Assembly (NCBI GenBank): GCA_028292485.1
Contig: JAQGMG010000019.1
Coordinates: 1 to 62,417 of the forward strand
Reading direction: 5' to 3'
Length of the DNA stretch: 62,417 nt
Origin: Rhodocyclales bacterium
GTDB lineage: Bacteria; Pseudomonadota; Gammaproteobacteria; Burkholderiales; Rhodocyclaceae
Numbering within the stretch: position 1 is the first letter of the stretch; each line of letters opens with the position of its first letter. The position numbers were made by a program, and so were the translations under genes. Below are positions 1 to 7,611 of the stretch, piece by piece. Below the pieces are notes generated by a model. That model was not told where the DNA came from. It did not search any database and saw only the letters and a program-made list of their open reading frames with translations.

Positions 1-68
1 ACGACATCGGAATGGGCTGGAACCAGCAGGACGTCGTCAAACGTCAGCGCCTTCTGGATCAAACGCAT
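1..68 (-). CDS. guaB: IMP dehydrogenase, N-terminal fragment
   Basis: Only the first 22 codons lie in the window, read leftward from an ATG at 66-68. The peptide begins MRLIQKALTFDDVLLVPAHS, the highly conserved amino terminus of bacterial IMP dehydrogenase, which oxidises IMP to XMP in guanine nucleotide synthesis. An AAGGA-type ribosome site lies about 9 nt upstream and a good sigma-70 promoter just beyond it. The catalytic loop and CBS domains are outside the window, so the call rests on the N-terminal signature alone, which is very characteristic. Confidence 0.9.
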   Translation of the reverse strand, partial: MRLIQKALTFDDVLLVPAHSDV

Positions 69-95
69 GTCTATAATCCTTCCCGGCAAATGACT

Positions 96-124
96 ATTAT
101 ACGTTCGTCAGCCGCCTCTGGCAA
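96..124 (-). promoter_or_regulatory. sigma-70 promoter of guaB
   Basis: Reading the minus strand, a -35 TTGCCA (119-124) and a perfect -10 TATAAT (96-101) are separated by 17 bp. Transcription would start near 89, leaving a leader of about 20 nt before the guaB ATG. The element lies in the 97-bp gap shared with the divergent DUF4124 gene. Confidence 0.75.
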
Positions 125-165
125 AACCTGCTGAGGCAGCTCAGTATCTGGGCAGGAGACCCCAT

Positions 166-699
166 ATGCTTTTTCGTGCTGTGTACGTTCGTTCGCTGAT
201 CATCACTGCCTCTGTCTGCTTCGCCGCTGCTGCTGTCGCCGAGGTTTACACCTGGAAGGATGCCAATGGCCAGGTTCATTACTCGGATCAGCCGCCGGCC
301 AATGTCGAGGTAAAGCCGACCAAGCCATCGGGCGCACCGAAATATGCGCCAGCAATTCCGGAAGCAGCGGCCTCCCAACCGCGTGCAGCAGAACCAAAAA
401 CCGATAGCAAGCCTCTCGCGGCCCAGTCGGGTCCGAAGAGCTGGCAGGAAAAGGATCTGGAATTGAAGCAACAGCGTGCGGCACAGCAGGAAGCCGAGAC
501 CAAGCGTCAGCAGGAACAAACCAAAACAGACGAAAAGAAGCGCTACTGCGATGGCCTGCGCAGCAATATCGCGATGTTTGAACGCGGCGGGCGGATCACC
601 TCAACCAATCCGAACGGCGAACGCGTGTACCTTGACGACACACAGGTCAAGCAAGAAGCCGACAGGGCACGCGGTCAGCTGGCACGCGACTGCAAATAA
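166..699 (+). CDS. DUF4124 domain-containing periplasmic protein
   Basis: The protein has 177 residues. An N-terminal hydrophobic segment (about residues 11-25, ending AAAAVAEV) looks like a signal peptide and is followed directly by the DUF4124 signature YTWKDANGQVHYSDQPPAN (about 27-46). The middle (residues 50-125) is rich in Pro, Ala, Lys and Gln and probably disordered or coiled. The C-terminal third has two Cys (CDGL and the terminal DCK). An AGGAG ribosome site sits 8 nt before the ATG. The family is common in beta- and gammaproteobacteria and has no established function. The gene is divergent from guaB, with no sign of a functional link. Confidence 0.85.
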   Translation: MLFRAVYVRSLIITASVCFAAAAVAEVYTWKDANGQVHYSDQPPANVEVKPTKPSGAPKYAPAIPEAAASQPRAAEPKTDSKPLAAQSGPKSWQEKDLELKQQRAAQQEAETKRQQEQTKTDEKKRYCDGLRSNIAMFERGGRITSTNPNGERVYLDDTQVKQEADRARGQLARDCK

Positions 700-723
700 A
701 ATCCACCGCTTGAAGGCTGGCGC

Positions 724-1050
724 TCAACCCGTGTTGATCGCCCCGCCACCTTTTTTCATGGCCTTGCCTTCGGCGGCGCGCTGACGCCGCACCTCCTTCG
801 GATCAGCAATCAACGCCCGGTAGATTTCCACGCGATCGCGATCGCGCAGCGGCGTGTCGAGCTTTACCAATCTGGCAAAGATGCCGACCTTGTTGATCTC
901 CAGATTGATGTCGGGATATCTGACCGTCAGGCCGGAAGCGTCCAGCGCATCTTTGACCGTCGCGCCCGCCTCCAGCGTCAGCGGCACAAGTTCCTGCTTG
1001 TCCGGCAGCGCGTAACAGACCTCGACCCTGATTTGCCCGGCCACTGTCAC
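724..1050 (-). CDS. rnfH: RnfH/RatB family ubiquitin-fold protein
   Basis: This 108-residue protein has the beta-grasp RnfH (UPF0125) pattern: an early [13 protein letters not shown] strand, an [10 protein letters not shown] helix, and a late [24 protein letters not shown] segment. The tail is short, basic and Gly-rich. The start codon overlaps the ratA stop by 4 bp (1047-1050), so the pair is translationally coupled, an arrangement conserved in many proteobacteria. In E. coli the homologue is RatB/YfjF. The molecular role is unsettled; the name RnfH comes from proximity to rnf genes elsewhere, and none are seen here. Confidence 0.88.
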   Translation of the reverse strand: MTVAGQIRVEVCYALPDKQELVPLTLEAGATVKDALDASGLTVRYPDINLEINKVGIFARLVKLDTPLRDRDRVEIYRALIADPKEVRRQRAAEGKAMKKGGGAINTG

Positions 1051-1478
1051 GTGTACACCTGGTCGGCGCGCTTCACGAAAGCGTCGACAAAAGTATTGGC
1101 GATGTGATTGAAAACGGGGCCCAGTGCCATTTCCAGCAACTTGCTCGAAAATTCGTAATGCAAACGGAATTCAATCTTGCAGGCGGTTTCGCCCAGCGCC
1201 TTGAATAGCCACTCACCTTCGAGCTGACGAAACGGGCCTTCGCGCAGGCGTAGCTTCATCGCAGTCGGGTACTGCTTTTCATTGGCGGTTGAAAACTGCG
1301 AGCGAATGCCGTGATAGTTGATGCGCAACGTTGCCACGGTCAGCACATCGCTACGTTCAACCACCTCGCTGCCATCACACCATGGCAGGAACTTCGGGTA
1401 GCTTTCGACGTCGTCCACCAGCGCAAACATCTGCGCAGGGCTTCGCTCGATCAACACGACTTTTTTGACTTCAGACAT
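1047..1478 (-). CDS. ratA: RatA / Coq10-type START domain protein
   Basis: The 143-residue protein starts [20 protein letters not shown] and contains the SRPBCC/START-like lipid-binding fold typical of RatA and mitochondrial Coq10 ([20 protein letters not shown] near the N terminus, [18 protein letters not shown] near the end). E. coli RatA was described as a toxin blocking 70S assembly. Coq10-type members bind ubiquinone and support respiration, and either role is possible here. The reading frame stays open about 300 nt upstream, but the start at 1478 matches the family N terminus. The gene is coupled to rnfH and divergent from smpB. Confidence 0.9.
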   Translation of the reverse strand: MSEVKKVVLIERSPAQMFALVDDVESYPKFLPWCDGSEVVERSDVLTVATLRINYHGIRSQFSTANEKQYPTAMKLRLREGPFRQLEGEWLFKALGETACKIEFRLHYEFSSKLLEMALGPVFNHIANTFVDAFVKRADQVYT

Positions 1479-1531
1479 CAGCGTCCGGACCGCACGACAC
1501 GGTACTGCTAAAATCAGCATTCTAACGCACG

Positions 1532-1559
1532 GATGCAAACCAACATTCCGGTTTGCATC
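1532..1559. promoter_or_regulatory. 28-bp dyad between ratA and smpB, candidate operator
   Basis: Perfect 10-bp inverted arms, GATGCAAACC (1532-1541) and GGTTTGCATC (1550-1559), flank an 8-bp spacer. The dyad sits 54 bp upstream of the ratA start and about 100 bp upstream of smpB. No T-run follows on either strand, so a terminator is unlikely. A protein-binding site or mRNA leader hairpin is an inference. Confidence 0.45.
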
Positions 1560-1656
1560 GGCAGCGTCATACGCAGACAAAGACGCAACCAGTGCCCAAG
1601 GCACGGCAAGGCGGGATCGACAATGCTGTCGGCTTCGCTGCGAACCGGAACAATTC

Positions 1657-2106
1657 ATGAGCATCATCGACAACCGCAAGGCCTTCCACGAATACTTCAT
1701 CGAAGAGCGATTCGAGGCCGGGCTCGTGCTGGCAGGTTGGGAAGTCAAGGCCATTCGCGCAGGGCGGGCGCAAATCAAGGAGGCCTATGTGGTGCTGCGC
1801 GGTGAAGAGGTGATGGTAGTCGGCATGCACATCAGCGCACTGCTTTCCGCCTCCACGCATATCACTACCGATCCGGTCCGCAACCGCAAACTGCTGCTGA
1901 ACGCCCATGAAATCTCGGGGCTGATCGGCAAGGTCGAGCGCGCGGGATATACCCTGGTGCCGCTTGACCTGCACTACAACAAGGGACGCGTGAAAATGGA
2001 AATCGGCCTCGCCAAGGGCAAGAAACAATATGACAAACGCGAGACCGAGAAGGAACGCGACTGGAATCGCGAGAAGCAGCGCATCGTGCGCGACAAAGCC
2101 CGTTAA
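1657..2106 (+). CDS. smpB: SsrA-binding protein SmpB
   Basis: This 149-residue SmpB starts [20 protein letters not shown]. It delivers tmRNA to stalled ribosomes in trans-translation. The OB-fold core includes [24 protein letters not shown], and the basic C-terminal tail ([20 protein letters not shown]) is the part that enters the mRNA channel. The length matches the family. An open frame extends upstream to 1465, but those codons encode nothing SmpB-like, so the start at 1657 is preferred. No tmRNA gene (ssrA) is visible in the window. A strong hairpin repeat follows 12 bp after the stop codon. Confidence 0.95.
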   Translation: MSIIDNRKAFHEYFIEERFEAGLVLAGWEVKAIRAGRAQIKEAYVVLRGEEVMVVGMHISALLSASTHITTDPVRNRKLLLNAHEISGLIGKVERAGYTLVPLDLHYNKGRVKMEIGLAKGKKQYDKRETEKERDWNREKQRIVRDKAR

Positions 2107-2118
2107 CCAGAAAGAATC

Positions 2119-2196
2119 GTAGGGTGTCAGTGAGCGAAGCGAACTGCACCATGTCCACGTGAATGGTGCAGTTCGCTTCGCTCACTGACACCCTAC
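2119..2196. repeat. Perfect 34-bp inverted repeat (REP-like hairpin)
   Basis: Arms at 2119-2152 and 2163-2196 are exact reverse complements around a 10-nt loop. Each arm carries the GTAGGGTG...TGAGCGAAGCG motif seen in related form at 21.1 and 54.2 kb. It lies between the convergent smpB and rRNA methyltransferase genes, and the stop codon of the latter (2193-2195) is inside the right arm. It could act as a bidirectional mRNA 3' end stabiliser, although no U-tract follows. Confidence 0.85.
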
Positions 2197-2981
2197 CCCT
2201 TCAAGCGCTGCCTGACCTGTTCAAACAGGCAAACCGCTGCAGCGGCAGCTACGTTGAGCGATTCCGTACCGCCCGGCATGGGAATACGGGCCAGCGCCGT
2301 CGCGCGATCACACAAGGTGGTGCTCAGACCACTGCCTTCTGAGCCGAACATCCAGGCAACCGGCTGCCGCAAATCGAGCGAAAAAATATCTCGTGCCTCA
2401 GCCGCCAGAGAGGTGGCGACAATTGCGCCGGACCAGGTATCGAGCGCTTCAGACAAGGCGCACTGCTCGGCAATCTGCAGCGCAAAGTGAGCACCCATCC
2501 CTGCGCGCAGTACCTTGGGAGACCATGCTTGTGCGCACTGCTCGCTCAGCAGCACGCGCTTGATCCCAGCCGCTGCCGCCGTGCGCAGCAAGGTGCCGAG
2601 ATTGCCGGCATCCTGCACGGCTTCCAGCAACAACATGTCGCCGGCCTGATCAGCCGTTTGCAGTGCCGGCACCTGCATTTCGGCAACGATTCCGCTAGGC
2701 GTTTCAACCGGGCTCAAGGCGCGCAGCAAGGGCTCGGGTAACTCGATGAGCTCGCAACCCGACGATGCCAGCATACTGACGGCATCGGCGATCTCCTGCC
2801 TCTCCATCGCATTCGCAGTCACTGCCACGCGCTTGAAAGCAATGCCGGCCGCCACAGCGGCCTGCAACAAATGGATGCCGTCAAGCAAGGTCGCATTCTC
2901 GCTGCGACGATAACGAGCATCGTCTGCCAGCGCGCGCAGATGCTTGAAGGTGGGATTGTCGCGAGACGCGATCTGCTTCAT
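2193..2981 (-). CDS. SpoU/TrmH-family RNA 2'-O-methyltransferase
   Basis: The 262-residue protein has an N-terminal substrate-binding domain (NPTFKHLRALADDARYRR near the start) and a C-terminal SPOUT methyltransferase domain. The trefoil-knot motifs are clear: DAGNLGTLLRTAAAAGIKRVLL (about 117-138), the EGSGLS loop, and IPMPGGTESLNVAAAAAVCLFE near the end, where the Asn contributes to methyl transfer. It would use SAM to 2'-O-methylate a ribose in rRNA or tRNA. The closest named groups are RlmB/TrmH-like, and the exact target nucleotide cannot be told. It abuts rnhB with no gap and ends the envelope superoperon. Confidence 0.85.
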   Translation of the reverse strand: MKQIASRDNPTFKHLRALADDARYRRSENATLLDGIHLLQAAVAAGIAFKRVAVTANAMERQEIADAVSMLASSGCELIELPEPLLRALSPVETPSGIVAEMQVPALQTADQAGDMLLLEAVQDAGNLGTLLRTAAAAGIKRVLLSEQCAQAWSPKVLRAGMGAHFALQIAEQCALSEALDTWSGAIVATSLAAEARDIFSLDLRQPVAWMFGSEGSGLSTTLCDRATALARIPMPGGTESLNVAAAAAVCLFEQVRQRLKG

Positions 2982-3572
2982 TTAGAAAAGCCGGATCTGC
3001 GTCACAGCCTCACGTACCGGCGCAAAACTCATGCGATGGTGCGGCGTCGGGCCGAGCCGGGCGAGCACTTCAAGGTGCATGGCGGTGGCATAACCCTTGT
3101 GCTGGTCAAAACCGAATTCGGGATACTGCGTGTGCAACTGCACGAGCATGGCATCGCGATGCGTTTTGGCCAGAATGGAAGCAGCCGAAATGGCGGGCTC
3201 CAACATGTCGCCCTTGATGATGGCGCGTGCAGACATGGACAGATCCGGGATGCGATTGCCGTCCACCAGGACTTCGTGAGGCACGGTAGCAAGCGCCTCC
3301 ACCGCACGCTTCATGGCCAGCATCGTGGCATGCAGGATATTGAGCCGGTCGATCTCTTCGACGCTGGCCTCGGCAATGGCCCAAGCCGTTGCATGCAGCT
3401 TGATCAGGGGAGCAAGACGATCGCGCTGACGCTCCGTCAGCTGCTTCGAGTCGGCCAGGCCCTCGATATGACGTTCGGGATTGAGGATTACCGCAGCGGC
3501 GACCACGGGTCCGCACAATGGCCCGCGGCCCGCCTCATCGACTCCACAAATCAGCAGCACGGCGGAATTCAT
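2982..3572 (-). CDS. rnhB: Ribonuclease HII
   Basis: This 196-residue RNase HII cleaves RNA in RNA-DNA hybrids and removes misincorporated ribonucleotides. The type 2 signature [19 protein letters not shown] stands at the N terminus with the catalytic Asp-Glu, DGNRIPDL supplies another acidic residue, and [12 protein letters not shown] follows. The start at 3572 fits the family length, and an AGAGG ribosome site lies 7 nt upstream. It lies 25 bp after lpxB, its usual neighbour in proteobacteria. The spacer contains three near-identical GCATGAAA units, one of which becomes part of the start region. Confidence 0.95.
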   Translation of the reverse strand: MNSAVLLICGVDEAGRGPLCGPVVAAAVILNPERHIEGLADSKQLTERQRDRLAPLIKLHATAWAIAEASVEEIDRLNILHATMLAMKRAVEALATVPHEVLVDGNRIPDLSMSARAIIKGDMLEPAISAASILAKTHRDAMLVQLHTQYPEFGFDQHKGYATAMHLEVLARLGPTPHHRMSFAPVREAVTQIRLF

Positions 3573-3597
3573 TTCATGCCTCTTTTCATGCCTGGTT

Positions 3598-4746
3598 TCA
3601 TGCGTGACTTCGCCGACCAAGTAGCGGAAGGATAGCTTGCGCAGCGCGCGCCGCATGATTCTGCCGCAGTTCCAGATGCAGGGTATTGAAACGCTCGGCA
3701 AGTTGCTCGCAGGCATCGCGGTCCAGCAACCATTTTTCCAGGGCCGGCGCGAGGGACTCGGGCGTTACCGCATCCTGGATGAATTCGGGCACCAGGAACT
3801 CGCCTGCGAGGATATTCGGCAAACCCACATACGGAAGATAGGCCAGACGCTTCATGATGCGATAGGACAGATCGGCCAGACGATAGGCGATGACCATCGG
3901 GCGTTTAAGCAATGCGGCTTCAAGCGTAGCAGTGCCGCTGGCAACAAGGACCACGTCCGCAGCGGTCATGGCTTGCTGTGAGTGCCCGAACAGGATGCGG
4001 ATCGGCAACTCATGCGCCTCGGCACGATAGATCGCCTGTTCGAACAGGGAACGCGTTTCACGTGTCACCAGCGGGACGATGAATTGCAGCGCAGAATCTG
4101 TTTCGTGCAGACGCTTTGCCGTACCGACAAAGCTGTCCGCCATACGGGCAACTTCACCATTGCGGCTGCCCGGCAGCATCGCCACGACTTTCGCGCCGGG
4201 GGCAATGTTCAGCAGTTCACGCGCAGCGTCACGGTCGGCATGTAACGGAAACTCGTCTGCCAGCGGATGGCCGACGAAATGCGCCGTGACGCCGTGCTTT
4301 TCGTAGAGCGCTGGTTCGAACGGAAACAGGCACAGCACGCAATCCGCAGCGCGCTTGACCTTCAGCACGCGGCCGCCCCGCCAGGCCCAGATGGACGGGC
4401 TGACGTAGTGCACCGTTGGCACACCCGTATTGCGTAATTTTTCTTCGAGCCACAAATTAAAGTCGGGCGCGTCGACGCCGATGAACAGATCGAGCTGTTC
4501 ACTCTTCAGACACTTCAACAGGCTCTTGCGGATGCCGGAAAGCTCCCGGTAACGCTTCAGCGCGTCGACATAGCCATTGACCGCCAGGGTCTCCGCCGGC
4601 CACCACGACTCGAAGCCCTCCGCCTCCATCTTCGGCCCGCCTATGCCGACAAAGCGGGCGTCCGGAATATGCATTTTGAGTGCGCGGATGAGATGGCTGG
4701 CCAGCAGATCACCAGACGCCTCGCCCGCAACCATTGCAATACGCAT
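3598..4746 (-). CDS. lpxB: Lipid-A-disaccharide synthase
   Basis: The 382-residue protein matches the usual length of LpxB, the GT19 enzyme that joins UDP-2,3-diacylglucosamine and lipid X to form the lipid A disaccharide on the inner membrane. The N terminus [20 protein letters not shown] is diagnostic. [27 protein letters not shown] and [23 protein letters not shown] are the expected glycosyltransferase-B motifs. The frame is open about 160 nt further upstream, into lpxA, but the conserved start is at 4746. It lies 22 bp after lpxA in the lipid A part of the operon. Confidence 0.96.
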   Translation of the reverse strand: MRIAMVAGEASGDLLASHLIRALKMHIPDARFVGIGGPKMEAEGFESWWPAETLAVNGYVDALKRYRELSGIRKSLLKCLKSEQLDLFIGVDAPDFNLWLEEKLRNTGVPTVHYVSPSIWAWRGGRVLKVKRAADCVLCLFPFEPALYEKHGVTAHFVGHPLADEFPLHADRDAARELLNIAPGAKVVAMLPGSRNGEVARMADSFVGTAKRLHETDSALQFIVPLVTRETRSLFEQAIYRAEAHELPIRILFGHSQQAMTAADVVLVASGTATLEAALLKRPMVIAYRLADLSYRIMKRLAYLPYVGLPNILAGEFLVPEFIQDAVTPESLAPALEKWLLDRDACEQLAERFNTLHLELRQNHAARAAQAILPLLGRRSHA

Positions 4747-4768
4747 GACGTGCTGGCTCCTGATCCGT

Positions 4769-5539
4769 TCAGCGGACAATGCCGCGTCCGGAGTCCGCAA
4801 TGAAGTCGCTGAATATCTGCAGTTCTGGAGTTTGCTTTGCCATGTCGGCGATCGTGGCGCGCGCTTCGTCCATCGACAAACCCTGGCGGTACAGCACCTT
4901 GTAGGCACGCTTGATCTGCGTGACGGCTTCGGGCGAATAGCCGCGCCGCTTCAGGCCCTCGCTATTGATGCCATGTGGCGCAGCGGGATTACCGGAGACT
5001 GTCACGAATGGCGGCAGATCCTGCAGCAACACCGTACCGACACCACAAAAGCTATGAGCCCCCACGCGGCCGAATTGATGCACGCCAGTGAACCCGCCCA
5101 GGATGGCCCAGTCGCCTATCGTGACATGGCCTGCAAGCGTGGCGTTGTTGGCAAAGATGGTGTTGTCGCCCACCGTGCAATCGTGCGCGATATGCACATA
5201 GGCCATGATCCAGTTGTCATTGCCGACGCGTGTCACGCCCTTGTCTTGCACCGTGCCGACGTGCAGAGAGCAGTATTCGTGAATGGTGTTGCGGTCACCG
5301 ATGACAAGCTCGGTCGGCTCACCCGCATACTTCTTGTCCTGCGGCTCTTCGCCGACAGAGCAGAACTGGTAGATGCGATTTTCACGGCCAATGCGCGTGT
5401 GCCCGGTAACGACGACATGCGGGCCGATCACCGAGTCGTCGCCGATCTCGACGTGCTCGTCGATGACGCTGTATGGCCCCACTTTGACGCGCTCGCCAAG
5501 GCGCGCGCCCGGGGCGACAAGGGCTGTCGGATGAATCAT
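4769..5539 (-). CDS. lpxA: UDP-N-acetylglucosamine acyltransferase
   Basis: LpxA transfers R-3-hydroxyacyl from acyl-ACP to UDP-GlcNAc, the first lipid A step. The 256-residue protein starts [21 protein letters not shown]. It contains the left-handed beta-helix hexapeptide repeats, followed by NDNWIMAYVHIAHDCTVGDN (with the catalytic His) and the helical C-terminal domain. The start ATG at 5537-5539 shares one base with the fabZ stop (TGATG), so the two are translationally coupled. An in-frame upstream ATG at 5560 would add seven residues and is less likely. Confidence 0.96.
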   Translation of the reverse strand: MIHPTALVAPGARLGERVKVGPYSVIDEHVEIGDDSVIGPHVVVTGHTRIGRENRIYQFCSVGEEPQDKKYAGEPTELVIGDRNTIHEYCSLHVGTVQDKGVTRVGNDNWIMAYVHIAHDCTVGDNTIFANNATLAGHVTIGDWAILGGFTGVHQFGRVGAHSFCGVGTVLLQDLPPFVTVSGNPAAPHGINSEGLKRRGYSPEAVTQIKRAYKVLYRQGLSMDEARATIADMAKQTPELQIFSDFIADSGRGIVR

Positions 5540-6039
5540 CAGAGTTGCTTGATCGCGCACGTCAGCTCGCCTTCGGCCGCTACATCGTCACCCACCTTGG
5601 CGACGCCCTTGTACTTCCAAATGCCGCGCATGGTACGCAAGATGACTACTTCGAATCGCAACTGATCGCCTGGCACGACGGGACGTTTGAAACGCGTATT
5701 GTCGATAGCGGCAAAATAGAGAACCGAATTCTCGTCAGGCATGATGCCCTGCGTCTTGAACGACAGGATCGCCGCCGCCTGCGCCATGGCCTCGATGATC
5801 AGCACACCCGGCATCACCGGCGCATGCGGAAAATGACCGTTGAAAAACTCTTCATTGATAGTCACGTTCTTGAGCGCGGAGATACGCTCACCGGGCACCA
5901 CGTCCAGCACGCGGTCGATCAGAAGAAACGGATAACGGTGCGGGAGATACTTCATGACCTCCTTGATGTCCATGACGGTCAGGCTGGTCCCCGCTGTACT
6001 CCCCGCTGCACTTCCTGCTTCGCTCTTCGTTTCACTCAC
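5539..6039 (-). CDS. fabZ: 3-hydroxyacyl-[acyl-carrier-protein] dehydratase
   Basis: FabZ dehydrates 3-hydroxyacyl-ACP in fatty acid synthesis and competes with LpxA/LpxD for the same substrates. The 166-residue protein has the hot-dog fold signature: [14 protein letters not shown] and [21 protein letters not shown], carrying the catalytic His and Glu. The first 22 residues are Ser/Ala/Gly/Thr-rich with a near-duplicated AGS-AGT unit and are not part of the core. An internal start at MDIKEVMK would give the classical length. The 4-bp overlap with the lpxD stop (6036-6039) supports the longer form. Confidence 0.94.
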   Translation of the reverse strand: MSETKSEAGSAAGSTAGTSLTVMDIKEVMKYLPHRYPFLLIDRVLDVVPGERISALKNVTINEEFFNGHFPHAPVMPGVLIIEAMAQAAAILSFKTQGIMPDENSVLYFAAIDNTRFKRPVVPGDQLRFEVVILRTMRGIWKYKGVAKVGDDVAAEGELTCAIKQL

Positions 6040-7097
6040 TTCTTGTTCTCCAATGCACTTTCGTTCGATTCGTCCAGCTTGCCTAGTCTTTTTTCGAGCT
6101 GCCTGATCCGGTCGGCCATCTCGTCAAGATGCTTCAGATGTACCGCATTGCGCAACCATTCCGCGTGCAGCTGCGACGGAATTGCCGACGTATATACGCC
6201 TTTGGTATCAGCCGACTTGCTCATGAACGAGCGGGCTGACACGACGACATCGTCAGCCACTTCGATGTGGCCCATGATGCCAGCCTGCCCACCCACCATC
6301 ACCCGCTTGCCAAGCTTGGCGCTGCCTGCCATGCCGGCGAACGCAGCCATGGCACTGTTCTCGCCGACGTGGCAATTGTGAGCTATCTGGATCAGGTTAT
6401 CGAGTTTGACGCCATTGGCGATGACTGTGTCATCGAGCGCGCCACGATCGATCGTTGTATTGGCGCCGACCTCCACGTCATCGCCAAGAATTACACGGCC
6501 GATCTGCGGGATCTTTTCCCAGCTGCCATCCTTGCGACGGGCAAAGCCGAAACCATCGCCGCCAATCACAGCGCCTGAATGCAACACACAACGCGCGCCG
6601 ATTTCGCTGCCGGCATAGATCACGACCTTGGCGTGCAACAAGGTATCCCTGCCAATCGATGTACCGCACTCGATCACGGAGCCCGGCCCGATCACCACGC
6701 CCTCGGCGATGTTGCAGTCCTCTCCGACAAAAGCCAGCGGGCCGACACTCACACAGCCAGGCAGGTCGGAAAGCACGACTGCCGTCGGATGAACGCCAAG
6801 ATAGGGATTCACGACCGGATTGAGCAGCTGCGTGACGCGCGCGAAATACAGATAGGGGTCGTCGGCAATGATGCGCGTACCGTCCCAGGCGTCGGCGAGC
6901 GCGCGCGGCAAAATCAGCGCACCTGCCTGCGTGCTCTCCAGGGCCTTGCGATACTTGGCATGTGCAACGAAGCCGATTTCTGCTGCGGTCGCCCGTTCCA
7001 GGGGCGCTACCTGGGAAACGGTAATGTCGCCATCACCGACCAGTTCACCCCCCAACGCCTCAACGATCTGGCGAATGTTCAGTGAAACAGCCGTCAT
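6036..7097 (-). CDS. lpxD: UDP-3-O-(3-hydroxyacyl)glucosamine N-acyltransferase
   Basis: LpxD adds the second R-3-hydroxyacyl chain in lipid A synthesis. The 353-residue protein has an N-terminal uridine-binding domain (about 1-105), a hexapeptide beta-helix (about 110-300, including [17 protein letters not shown] and [20 protein letters not shown] with the catalytic His) and a C-terminal helix with Leu/Arg heptads ([17 protein letters not shown]). The start overlaps the skp stop by 4 bp. The skp-lpxD-fabZ-lpxA-lpxB order is the canonical lipid A block. Confidence 0.96.
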   Translation of the reverse strand: MTAVSLNIRQIVEALGGELVGDGDITVSQVAPLERATAAEIGFVAHAKYRKALESTQAGALILPRALADAWDGTRIIADDPYLYFARVTQLLNPVVNPYLGVHPTAVVLSDLPGCVSVGPLAFVGEDCNIAEGVVIGPGSVIECGTSIGRDTLLHAKVVIYAGSEIGARCVLHSGAVIGGDGFGFARRKDGSWEKIPQIGRVILGDDVEVGANTTIDRGALDDTVIANGVKLDNLIQIAHNCHVGENSAMAAFAGMAGSAKLGKRVMVGGQAGIMGHIEVADDVVVSARSFMSKSADTKGVYTSAIPSQLHAEWLRNAVHLKHLDEMADRIRQLEKRLGKLDESNESALENKK

Positions 7098-7600
7098 TTC
7101 GCAGATGAAGGATCGGCCAAGGCCTTGATGACCTTGTCAGTAATGTCAATGCGCGGATTGAAGTACACCGCTTCCTGCACGATCAGATCGAATTTTTCGG
7201 TCTCCGCAACCTGCTTGATTGCTTTGTTGGCACGCTCCAGTACGCCAGACATCTCCTCGTTCTGGCGCTGGTTGCGGTCTTCGAGATACTCGCGACGCCG
7301 ACGCTGGAAATCGCGATTCAGATCATTGAATTCACGGTCACGCGTCCGCCGCTCCGATTCGGCCATCGTCACGGAATTCTTTTCGAGCGTGTCCTGCATG
7401 GTCTGCAACTGTTTGGCGACGCGCTGCAATTCCTGATCGCGCTTCTCGAATTCTTTCTCTATTTTTTTCTGGACACGCAATGCGGGCGCCGACTCGCGCA
7501 TGACGCGGTCGGCATTGACGAAGCCGACACGCCCCGGATCGGTTGCAAGCACGGGGGTTGCCAACAGTGCGCAGAAGAGCAGCGGAATCAAGCGATACAC
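7094..7600 (-). CDS. skp: Periplasmic chaperone Skp/OmpH
   Basis: The 168-residue protein begins with a signal peptide (MYRLIPLLFCALLATPVLA). The OmpH core follows: VGFVNADRVMRESAPALRVQ, then a long charged coiled coil (about 45-125) that forms the tentacles of the trimeric chaperone. Skp holds unfolded outer-membrane proteins in the periplasm for delivery to BamA, whose gene lies immediately upstream with an 11-bp gap. The length agrees with the family. Confidence 0.93.
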   Translation of the reverse strand: MYRLIPLLFCALLATPVLATDPGRVGFVNADRVMRESAPALRVQKKIEKEFEKRDQELQRVAKQLQTMQDTLEKNSVTMAESERRTRDREFNDLNRDFQRRRREYLEDRNQRQNEEMSGVLERANKAIKQVAETEKFDLIVQEAVYFNPRIDITDKVIKALADPSSAK

Positions 7601-7611
7601 TTGTGTATCTC

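Noticed and set aside
72-77. Perfect TATAAT on the plus strand as promoter of the DUF4124 gene
   Set aside because: No acceptable -35 at 16-18 bp spacing, and the region lies in the guaB leader; chance match is likely.
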